Part shown: positions 26,927-35,111 of the stretch, piece after piece
Numbering within the stretch: position 1 is the stretch's first letter
Layout: each line of letters starts with the position of its first letter
Assembly: GCA_003601835.1 (NCBI GenBank)
Contig: PIYB01000008.1
Location: 1-35,111, forward strand
Length of the DNA stretch: 35,111 nucleotides
Direction of reading: 5' to 3'
DNA from: Candidatus Bathyarchaeota archaeon
Lineage (GTDB): Archaea; Thermoproteota; Bathyarchaeia; Bathyarchaeales; DTEX01
The notes under the pieces: model-generated
What the model saw: only the letters and a program-made list of their open reading frames with translations
The model's database searches: none
What the model was told of the DNA's origin: nothing
Program-made: the position numbers and the translations under genes

Positions 26927-29644
26927 ATGGCGCTAATACTGTTAGATGAGTACTTGCCGAAACCTAACGAAGAGAAACAAACGAGTAAAGAGGAGAACCC
27001 ATCCAGCCCCGAGTCTCAGCTGCATCAACAGAAAGCGCCATCGGAAAAAAACAAGAGCGAAAAGAACAAGCAGAACCCCGTGGACGACCTCGTTCCCTTA
27101 AACCTTCCACCGTCCTACTTTGTTTCAGCCACCTACGACGGAGAAACTAGGAAAGCCTGCATTAAGCTATACGAACCTGTTTCACAACGCATCTACCTGT
27201 GGTATGACACAAGAGGACACAAGCCCTACTGCTACACTAATATTCCACCCGAGGAACTGGAAAAAATTGACCGTTTAATGAACCATCCCGGCTTCGACCA
27301 TTTCGAAACTGAGGAAAAATACGACGCCCTTCGCGACCAGAAGATCACCGTGACAAAAATCGTCGCAAAAGACCCGTTAGCGATCGGAGGCCGCCCAGCC
27401 GGCTGCATCAGGGACATAATTCCCCAAGAGTACCCGAAAATCTTTGGCACAAAAAAGGAACCGAAGGTTTGGGAGGCAGCAATCAAGTATTATCAGTGCT
27501 ACATCAACGATGAGAAACTGTCTCCAGGCATGATCTACCGGATTGAAAACGGGGAACTCATACCTGTCGTCAACGAAGAAGCAGAAGAAGCGGTCAAACG
27601 TATTCTTGAGTCCAGCTTCAAGGATGAACCTGAGGACCTTGTGCCCTACTTGGAGTCGTGGACCCGGCTTCTCGAGTATCCGGCGCCGGAGATGAAAAGG
27701 GTGGCTCTTGACATCGAGGTGTTCTCACCCGTCGCCACGAGGGTTCCTGACGCTGAAGAGGCACCGTACCCGGTTACCTGTGTGTCTCTGGTTGGTTCCG
27801 ACGGGAAAAAACAGGTTCTCTTATTGAAGAGAAAGGAAAAAACGGGTGAAAAGACCGATCTGGGGCTGCCGCCGGATGTTAAGGTTGAATTTTATGATTC
27901 TGAACGTGACCTTCTTTCCGCCGTGTTTAAGGCTTTAGACGAATATCCTTTCGTTATAACCTTTAATGGGGACGATTTTGACCTTCGCTATCTTTTTCAC
28001 AGAGCCCAAACGAAAGGATTCAGAAGAGAAGAGATTCCCATAGACCCTGGGAGAAGAGTTTACCTTCTTAAGCGTGGAATCCACATAGATCTTTACAGGT
28101 TCTTCTTCAACAGATCCATCCAGATATATGCGTTCGCTCAGAAATACCGCAACGTAACCTTGGATGAGGTAACCCGAGCTATTCTAGGAAAAGCGAAGGT
28201 TGAACTGTTCAAACCGATCTCAGAGCTCTCATATTCAGAGCTAGCGGAATACTGTCTGAACGACGCAGAGATCACTTTGGACCTGACAACGTACAACGAT
28301 GACCTTGTGATGAAGCTCATCCTAGTCTTATCTCGAATAAGCCGGATGCCCATGGAGGATGTAAGCCGGCAAGGAGTGTCCCGGTGGATACGGAGCTTCA
28401 TGCAATACGAGCACCGTAGAAGAGGCATGTTGATCCCGAACAGAGACGACATCATCGCTGCTAAAGGCATGACCACCACGAAGGCCATAATCAAAGGAAA
28501 GAAGTACAAAGGTGCCATCGTCGTGGAGCCTGTGCCCGGAGTGCACTTCAACGTTGCTGTGATGGATTTCCAAAGCCTGTACCCGTCAATCATCAAGGTT
28601 CACAACTTAGGCTATCAATCAGTTAACTGCCCGCATGAAGAATGCAAATCAAACAAGGTTCCGGGGACACCTCACTGGGTGTGCACGAAACAGAGGGCTC
28701 TGGAAAGCGCGCTCATCGGTTCTCTTCGAGACTTGAGGGTTAAATGGTACAAGCCGAAGGCTAAAGACAAGTCGCTTCCAGAAGAACAGCGGAACTGGTA
28801 CAGCGTGACCCAGAGCGCTTTGAAGGTCATTCTTAACGCGTCTTACGGAGTGTTCGGGGCTGAAACCTTCGACCTTTACTGTCCCCCTGTAGCGGAGGCG
28901 ACAGCAGCCATTGGAAGAGACATCATAACGCACACCATTGAGTACGCCAAGAAACTTGGAATTGAGGTTCTATACGGGGACACAGACAGCCTGTTTCTGA
29001 AAAACCCGTCGCCGGAACAGATTAAGGCATTAGCGGACTGGTCTGAAAAGAACTTGGACATGGGGCTGGAAGTGGACAAGGCATACCGTTACGCCGTTTT
29101 GAGTTCTAGGAAGAAGAATTATCTCGGGGTCTTTGAGGACGGAAGCGTAGATGTCAAAGGCTTAACAGGAAAGAAAAGGCACATTCCAAGGCTGATCAAG
29201 CGGTACTTCGATGAGATGCAGAGCAGGCTTGCTCAGGTTAAAACCCCAGCGGACTTCGAGGCTGCTAAAAGGGACATTGAGGGAATCATCCGGGAATGCT
29301 ATAACATAATCAAACGGCGCGAATGGAAGGACCTTAACGACCTAGCTTTCGAGGTTGTGCTGGGCAAGCTACCTAGGTATTATACCAAGACGACTCCTCA
29401 ACACGTGAAGGCAGCCCGCCAACTCAAAGACCACGGAGTTGAAATAAAGGCAGGAGACCTCATAAGATTCGTAAAGGTCACCCGGGAACCCCATGTTAAG
29501 CCTGTTGAACTTGCATCAAACCATGAGATTGACACCGACAAGTACATTGCGTACCTACGGTCAACCTTCGACCAGATCCTTGACGCACTCGGGTTGGAAT
29601 TCGACAAAATCATAGGGTTAACAAGACTAGAACAGTTCATGTAA
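26927..29644 (+). CDS. polB: Family B DNA polymerase, exonuclease motifs intact
   Basis: Exo I LDIEVF, Exo II ITFNGDDFDLRYLF, Exo III YCLNDAEIT, Pol motif A DFQSLYPSII, motif C YGDTDSL. Start MALILLDEYLP at 26927. Confidence 0.96.
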   Translation: MALILLDEYLPKPNEEKQTSKEENPSSPESQLHQQKAPSEKNKSEKNKQNPVDDLVPLNLPPSYFVSATYDGETRKACIKLYEPVSQRIYLWYDTRGHKPYCYTNIPPEELEKIDRLMNHPGFDHFETEEKYDALRDQKITVTKIVAKDPLAIGGRPAGCIRDIIPQEYPKIFGTKKEPKVWEAAIKYYQCYINDEKLSPGMIYRIENGELIPVVNEEAEEAVKRILESSFKDEPEDLVPYLESWTRLLEYPAPEMKRVALDIEVFSPVATRVPDAEEAPYPVTCVSLVGSDGKKQVLLLKRKEKTGEKTDLGLPPDVKVEFYDSERDLLSAVFKALDEYPFVITFNGDDFDLRYLFHRAQTKGFRREEIPIDPGRRVYLLKRGIHIDLYRFFFNRSIQIYAFAQKYRNVTLDEVTRAILGKAKVELFKPISELSYSELAEYCLNDAEITLDLTTYNDDLVMKLILVLSRISRMPMEDVSRQGVSRWIRSFMQYEHRRRGMLIPNRDDIIAAKGMTTTKAIIKGKKYKGAIVVEPVPGVHFNVAVMDFQSLYPSIIKVHNLGYQSVNCPHEECKSNKVPGTPHWVCTKQRALESALIGSLRDLRVKWYKPKAKDKSLPEEQRNWYSVTQSALKVILNASYGVFGAETFDLYCPPVAEATAAIGRDIITHTIEYAKKLGIEVLYGDTDSLFLKNPSPEQIKALADWSEKNLDMGLEVDKAYRYAVLSSRKKNYLGVFEDGSVDVKGLTGKKRHIPRLIKRYFDEMQSRLAQVKTPADFEAAKRDIEGIIRECYNIIKRREWKDLNDLAFEVVLGKLPRYYTKTTPQHVKAARQLKDHGVEIKAGDLIRFVKVTREPHVKPVELASNHEIDTDKYIAYLRSTFDQILDALGLEFDKIIGLTRLEQFM

Positions 29645-29899
29645 AATATCGTTCCTTTTATATACAGGCAGCGCCAAGTGAAATCACTGTTCCACAAGGG
29701 GGAAGGATATGTGCAAATCGCCAATCCCGTGAATCAATCATCGAACTGACGCATCTGAATCCTTTTGACTGTTTTCCAGACGATCGTCCACGTGTGCCTG
29801 ACGATTCATGAGAAAAAGTGACGTATTCTATTCGAAACGAGAAAAACGTAAAATAGGCTTGTACCAGAATGAGCCCTAGGGAAAGGAGATGCTGCAGTC

Positions 29900-31210
29900 A
29901 TGATGAAGATGGGCATGTCGTGTGTTGATATTACGCCGCCCATAGGAATCGCAATGGATGGTTTTGCTGCTCGTGAACCTTCTTCTCTCGGCGTTCATGA
30001 CAGGCTGAAAGCAACATCACTGGTCATCGTTGACGGAGAAAACACTGCAGCCGTTCTTTCCTGCGACCTGTGCGACATGGACGTTTCGCTCGTAAGCGAG
30101 GTCAGACAAGAGATATCTGCAAGAACCGGCATCCCTGGAAAACACGTGGCTGTCGCCTGCACTCACACTCATTACGGACCTGCTGTTAGCGAATACAATA
30201 CTTTTTACAAACCTTCCTCCGCCGTCACAGCGTACCGGGCTGCCTTGAAGTTTTATCTGGCTGGAGCCGTTGAGGAAGCAGCGGCAAACATGCGAGAGGT
30301 AACAATAGGCGTAGGATGGGGCACATCAAACATCGGAGTCAACCGGCGGCAGATACAGGCGGACGGCACAATCATTCTGGGACAGAACCCAGAGAAGCCT
30401 ATAGACCGTCAGGTTGGAATCCTAAAGATTCAGACTTCAGACCAGCCCGGTTCAGCTTGCATAGTTAACTTTGCGTGTCATCCTGTTTCTCAAACATGGC
30501 GGATGCGTTTCATATCAGCTGACTACCCCGGTAAGGCGCGTGAAGTCGTGGAAACCCTGACAGGTGCGCACTACATGTTTTTGCAGGGAGCCTGCGGCAA
30601 CATAAACCCGGTTTGGATTAACTACTCCTATGAGCCTGCGAGAAAACTTGGGACACAGCTAGGCTGCGAAATAGTCAAGGTTTGGGAAGACATCAACCCG
30701 GTTTCTGACGGTTCTCTAGCTGTAGCTTCAGAAACCATAAAGATTCCTCGCTACAACTACGGTTCAAAAGAGAACGCCGTAAAGATTCTAGCAAGCCTCG
30801 AAAAGGAAATCGAAAAACTAAAAAAGAAAGGCGCAGCGGAAGGCTTAATCAACTGGACGAATCTTAGACGCAAACGCGTAACCCAAGCATTAGAAAGCTG
30901 GAACACAGGCAAGCCCTTGCCGACCGTGGAGGCGGAGATTCAAGCATGGAAGCTGGGGGACCTCGGCATCGTTTTCGTCCCCGGTGAATTATTCAACGAG
31001 ATCGGCGTTTACGTGAAGCAGCATTCACCGTTCGCTGACACATTCTTCGTTGGGTACGCTAACGGCAACGTAGGATACGTGCCAACCCGCGAGGCTTATG
31101 CAGAAGGCGGCTACGAGGTGAATGCTGCATGCCAAGTCAGCCCAGAGGCTGAAGAATTGATCACCAAGAAATGTTTAGAACTGCTTGAAACGCTACATAA
31201 GAAGCCATAG
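29900..31210 (+). CDS. Neutral/alkaline ceramidase N-terminal domain-like protein
   Basis: VDITPPIGIAMDGF, ACTHTHYGPAV, CIVNFACHPVS, LQGACGNINPV. Confidence 0.82.
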   Translation: MMKMGMSCVDITPPIGIAMDGFAAREPSSLGVHDRLKATSLVIVDGENTAAVLSCDLCDMDVSLVSEVRQEISARTGIPGKHVAVACTHTHYGPAVSEYNTFYKPSSAVTAYRAALKFYLAGAVEEAAANMREVTIGVGWGTSNIGVNRRQIQADGTIILGQNPEKPIDRQVGILKIQTSDQPGSACIVNFACHPVSQTWRMRFISADYPGKAREVVETLTGAHYMFLQGACGNINPVWINYSYEPARKLGTQLGCEIVKVWEDINPVSDGSLAVASETIKIPRYNYGSKENAVKILASLEKEIEKLKKKGAAEGLINWTNLRRKRVTQALESWNTGKPLPTVEAEIQAWKLGDLGIVFVPGELFNEIGVYVKQHSPFADTFFVGYANGNVGYVPTREAYAEGGYEVNAACQVSPEAEELITKKCLELLETLHKKP

Positions 31211-31240
31211 CAACCTTCAATTGAAAAAAAGGGATGAACA

Positions 31241-32466
31241 TTGAGCAAACTGGCTGTTAAAGGCGGCAAACCAGTGCGAACCAAACCTTATCCGAAATGG
31301 CCGATCTTCGACGAAAGAGAACTTGAAGCCCTCAAGGAAGTCTTATACAGCGGGGTTTGGGGCATCGGCGGGACAAAAAAGAAAGAGTTCGAAGAGAAGT
31401 TCGCTGCCTATCAAGATGCCAGATACGGCGTGGCTGTAACTAATGGCACTGCAGCTCTTGAAGTCGCGTTTAGAGCCACAGGCATCGGCATGGGAGATGA
31501 GGTTGTTATGCCTGCGTATATGTTTATGGCAACGGCATCCGCAGTTCTTTACGTGGGCACATTACCTGTTTTTGTTGACATAGACCCTGAAACCTTCACC
31601 ATAGACCCGGAAAAGATTGAAGACGCTATAACGGATAAGACGAAAGCTATTGTCCCGGTTCACATAGGCGGCTGCCCCGTTGACATGGATTCTATTCTCC
31701 GAACAGCAGAGAAACATGACCTTTTCATTGTGGAGGATGCTTGTCAAGCTTGGGGAACTGAATGGCGCGGCAGAAAGGTTGGAGCCTTAGGCGACATGGG
31801 AACCTTCAGTTTTCAGTCAAGTAAAAACATCACATCCGGTGAAGGCGGCATGGTCGTCACCAACGATAGAAAGCTCTACGAGCTTTGCTGGTCCTACCAT
31901 AATTGTGGACGAACCGTAGAAGGCGCCTGGTACCAGCATGACCTGTTAGGCACTAACTTGAGAATGACCGAGTTTCAAGCCGCAATACTGCTGGTTCAGC
32001 TAACTAGGTTAGAAGAAGAGACGAAAAGAAGAAACGAAAATGCCCGTTACCTTTCAAAGCGGCTGTCAGAGATCAACGGGGTTGAACCGTTGAAGAAAGA
32101 CCCAAGAGTAACCCGCCACGCTTATCATCTGTACATTTTCAAGTACGACGCTGAACAGTTCCGGGGTTTGCCTAAAGACCGGTTTGTTCAGGCGCTGCGG
32201 GCTGAGGGAATCCCATACAGTGGAGGATATAAGCCGCTTTACAAGGAAAAGTTCATGCTCAACCTTGTTAACACAGGTTCTTGGTTAGAGAATACGGAGA
32301 AAAGACGGATTACAGCCGCGTGATGCTTCCTGTCACAGAAAAAATGTGCTATGATGAAGCCGTTTGGTTCTATCAGTACATGTTGCTGGGGACAAAGGAA
32401 GATATGGACGACATTGTGGACGCTATTGTAAAGATTCAGGAACACGCGGATGAAATAGCATCTTAA
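31241..32466 (+). CDS. DegT/DnrJ/EryC1/StrS aminotransferase, frameshifted near its 3' end
   Basis: VTNGTAALEVAFRATGIGMGDEVVMPAYMFMATASA, VEDACQAWG, FSFQSSKNITSGEGG. C-terminus GEKTDYSRVMLPVTEKMCYDEAVWF continues in a different frame (to 32466). Confidence 0.88.
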
Positions 32467-32499
32467 ATCATCCCTACAGGTTCAAACATCCCAGTTACA

Positions 32500-33039
32500 C
32501 TAAGAGTAGACCGTGACTCCTCGAGCCTTTATCGGTTCAACTATGTTCGGTTGGCTAAGAGCTGAAACCAAAACGTACCCGATGACGCCGATAGCAACAA
32601 GGCTACTAGCGGTCACACTGATGACCATGGCTGCCCAGGGTTGCAGAGGAAAACCAAGGATATCCGGCGGCGGGACGAACATCCAAAGGTATCCACCTAC
32701 GACGGCGCCTACGATCACGGAGGCAAACACGCACCCAAGAAGCCTTCTCTTTCTAAGGGCAAAGATGACGAAGGTAGCTATGAAATTGGCGACGGAGCCG
32801 AAAACAATGTCCATAGGGTTTACTGCTCCGAAAGCGATCACGCCGCCCGCGGCGTTGCCGACGAAACATCCGATTGTAGCCCCTAAAACGATGGGCCACC
32901 CGAAAAGCGCTGCGAGCGGTAGCAGACAGTCCGCTATGCGGAGTTGAACTGGACCGAAGGACACAGAAGCGAGAAAAACGACGAGAACCGCGTACAGGCT
33001 TGCAAAAACAGCGGCGAGAGTTAGATCTTTCGTGTTCAT
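32500..33039 (-). CDS. ECF transporter S component, QueT-like
   Basis: FGPVQLRIADCLLPLAALFGWPIVLGATIGCFVGNAAGG, six hydrophobic segments. Confidence 0.82.
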   Translation of the reverse strand: MNTKDLTLAAVFASLYAVLVVFLASVSFGPVQLRIADCLLPLAALFGWPIVLGATIGCFVGNAAGGVIAFGAVNPMDIVFGSVANFIATFVIFALRKRRLLGCVFASVIVGAVVGGYLWMFVPPPDILGFPLQPWAAMVISVTASSLVAIGVIGYVLVSALSQPNIVEPIKARGVTVYS

Positions 33040-33043
33040 TCTT

Positions 33044-33110
33044 TCTTTTCACCTCCTACTCCGGGGTTTATAGGGCGGAACGGGTGGAGGTGACCCCACT
33101 CACCCGCCTT
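33044..33110 (-). promoter_or_regulatory. Candidate structured leader with Shine-Dalgarno/anti-SD pair upstream of the QueT-like gene
   Basis: Hairpin CGGGTG...CACCCG (33106-33081 on the minus strand), internal CACCTCC complementary to the SD GGAGGTG just before ATG 33039. Confidence 0.4.
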
Positions 33111-33251
33111 GACAAAACAGAATCCATAGCACGTCTAATAAAAGTTTCGTGGATGCTGTTCTTAGGTCATTGTTACGGTTTATTTTCTGGAATATTTAAG
33201 AACACAAAAAAGGGACAGAGGAACAGCATTCTGTTCTTCTTTGTAAGTTCG

Positions 33252-33632
33252 CTACTCTATCTTAAGTTCGGTGCTTTTTTCGACGCATTCCTTGTGGGTT
33301 CTAAGCACTTCTTCAACTATTCCCTTAAGCCGTTCCTTCGGCTGGAAACCTGTCGCGGCGTCAACAGGTCTACCTGCGCAGAAGAATACCAATGTAGGGG
33401 TACCCATGACACCGAACTTCAAAGCTAAGTATTGGTTTTCGCGGCTGGCTAAGACGTTCATACTGGCAAATTTGGCCTTTCCTTTGTATTCTTCAGCGAC
33501 TTCTTCATATACCGGTGCAAGCCTTAGACACCACGGACACTTTTCATGCCAAAAATCGACCACAACCAGCCTGTCGGATTCTAAAACTTCCTTTTTCCAG
33601 TCTTCGGCGTTAATTTCCACGAGACTGCTCAA
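33252..33632 (-). CDS. Thioredoxin-fold protein with CPWC active site
   Basis: VVVDFWHEKCPWCLRLAPVYEEVA, GVMGTPTLVFF. Confidence 0.92.
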   Translation of the reverse strand: MSSLVEINAEDWKKEVLESDRLVVVDFWHEKCPWCLRLAPVYEEVAEEYKGKAKFASMNVLASRENQYLALKFGVMGTPTLVFFCAGRPVDAATGFQPKERLKGIVEEVLRTHKECVEKSTELKIE

Positions 33633-33782
33633 ATTGAGCCAACTTACTTGTGCACGGCATGTATGTTAACCAAGCTATTTAAGGAATCACGCCGAAGAAC
33701 AGCCACAAGTACCGGCGGCCGGTTTTGCGACCGACCGGAGGAGCCGTACATCTATTAAGCACGAAACTATCACTGAAAACTA

Positions 33783-34618
33783 TGGAAATCATTGAACAGT
33801 TGAAACAGAAGGTTTATTTTGTTGTCGATGAGGTAGAATCAAGAAGCGTCGGAATAGCCTTTTCTGGAGGCGTTGACAGCTCACTGTTGGCCAAAGCCTG
33901 CAAAAACATGGGCAAGAATGCCACATTATTGACGGTCAGCTTTTCCAACAGAAGAGATATAGAAATCTCGAAAGCAGTGTCCGACGTGTTGGGCCTTAAT
34001 CTGCTGAGCGATTTAGTCAGCCTAGGAGAACTGGAGGAAGGACTGAAGACTGTTTTGAGAACAATAGAATTCGATAGGCTTGTCAGACTGGAAAACTGCG
34101 TCTGTTTCTACTATGTTTTTAGGCTGGCTTCCGAAAACCAGTTGAAAACCGTTCTTTCAGCCAACGGATTAGATGAACTCTTTTGTGGATACCACGTTTA
34201 CAGAAGCCACTACGGCGATGAAACCGCTATGAAGAATCTTATGGAAACACTTGTTGAAACTGCGAAAAACGACAAAAAAGAAATGGACAAGCTTTCAGCC
34301 CTGTTTCGCGTCAACTATGTCACACCCTTTCTTTCAGACGAATTCGTGGACTTCGCCATGAAAATCCCTTTAAACCTCAAAATAACGGGAAAGGATGACG
34401 ACTTAAGAAAACACGTCTTAAGGAAGACAGCCTTAGAAATCGGTGTGCCCAGAGAGGCGGCAATGAGACCGAAGAAGGCTTTTCAATACAGTTCCGGCGT
34501 GCACAAAGCCATCACAAAATTAGCCAAACAAAAGGGTTTCACTAAACAAAAAGCAAAGCACGCCGGGTTCCGCAGCAGCATAGAAGCCTACATAAACAGT
34601 TTGCAGTCTTTTCTTTAG
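33783..34618 (+). CDS. Asparagine synthase-like PP-loop ATPase lacking glutaminase domain
   Basis: GIAFSGGVDSSLLAKAC, LSANGLDELFCGYHVYRS, VNYVTPFLSDEFVDFAMKIPLNLK, RKTALEIGVP. Confidence 0.85.
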
Positions 34619-35110
34619 ACGGCTTTCTTTAAGAGGGACAGCGAAGTGGTCTTTTTCCGTATTTTTTGAATGTTTCAAAATATACTTCAAGGTCCATTCA
34701 AGCCCAAAAGTCATGACGGGTCACATGAAACAGGTGCAGTAGTATCCGCCGGGAACGAGCTGGGTTCTGAAGAGATCTTGTTTTTTCTTATGTTCGTTAT
34801 CGAAATAGGCAACAACCTCGTCGAAATGGTCACTGTCCAAGTTCACATGTTCTTCCGGGTTATAATCTAGAATGTCGCCAACGGAGCTCACTGGATGCGT
34901 GGGTCTCCAAGTTGTGGGAAACAAGGTTGACCAGTCCGTTCTCTCATCAAAGGTTTCTCCTCTTGCCCTAGCTTCATTCCATGGATGCCAAGACTGCAGA
35001 GTCCAGAAGATCATGTCCGTGTCCAATTTTTCATATGTCTTAGCAAGAGCCTCATCTGGAGCTTTAAAAGGGTCTCCGCCGTACATCTTGGATATAAGCT
35101 TGGTGTGCAT
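34619..35110 (-). pseudogene. Uroporphyrinogen decarboxylase/MtaA-like family fragment with in-frame TGA (runs to window edge)
   Basis: DILDYNPEEHVNLDSDHFDEVVAYFDNEHKKKQDLFRTQLVPGGYYCTCFM* then same frame PVMTFGLEWTLKYILKHSKN before coding similarity fades. Confidence 0.55.
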
Positions 35111-35111
35111 T

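Noticed and set aside
29645-29899. Intergenic region screened for C/D-box sRNA or CRISPR repeats
   Set aside because: No regularly spaced repeats or paired C/D boxes found.
32513-32947. 144-aa plus-strand ORF
   Set aside because: Antisense to the QueT-like membrane protein; shadow ORF.
33081-33106. GC-rich hairpin as an intrinsic terminator
   Set aside because: No U-tract follows on either strand and it lies directly before a gene start with a matching anti-SD; regulatory reading preferred.
33725-33782. Upstream extension MRPTGGAVHLLSTKLSLKT of the AsnB-like ORF
   Set aside because: Likely non-coding leader; ATG at 33783 gives the natural N-terminus.
34721-34723. TGA in the URO-D-like fragment as selenocysteine recoding
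   Set aside because: Predicted consensus residue is Trp, no SECIS-like evidence seen, and the downstream similarity decays; pseudogene is simpler.

Overview
The window reads as an archaeal chromosome segment. Archaeal hallmarks are a B-family DNA polymerase with an archaeal-type cysteine insert, an EndoQ-like PHP nuclease, a split GMP synthase, a PAC2 protein, ComB, GatB, TATA-like promoters and short leaders. It looks Bathyarchaeia/TACK-like, but that is inference only. Content is mostly housekeeping and accessory metabolism: an ADP-forming acyl-CoA synthetase fused to GNAT; a four-gene group-3b-type [NiFe] (sulf)hydrogenase operon; NUDIX; SDR epimerase; DUF2153-like protein; acylphosphatase; GuaA; PyrF; a nitrilase-family amidase; class II aldolase; two Gfo/Idh proteins; a ceramidase-like protein; a DegT aminotransferase; an ECF/QueT-like transporter; thioredoxin; and an AsnB-like PP-loop enzyme. 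The points most worth a second look are: (1) a candidate structured leader upstream of the QueT-like gene, with a hairpin, possible pseudoknot and exact 7-nt anti-Shine-Dalgarno sequence; (2) a 22-bp perfect palindrome, made of two tandem 11-bp palindromes, immediately upstream of an unlisted ribbon-helix-helix regulator; (3) a frameshift in the hydrogenase large subunit that removes the essential C-terminal DPCxxC motif from the main ORF, next to a Cys-to-Asp change in the small-subunit proximal-cluster motif; (4) a RelE-like toxin with a tiny, exactly abutting upstream ORF and a convergent stop-overlapping wHTH gene; (5) several decaying genes not in the ORF track (vWA fragment, URO-D fragment with in-frame TGA, surface-protein fragment, 5'-truncated amidohydrolase, frameshifted aminotransferase). 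I saw no rRNA, tRNA, CRISPR array or transposase. All family assignments come from reading motifs by eye; no searches were run.
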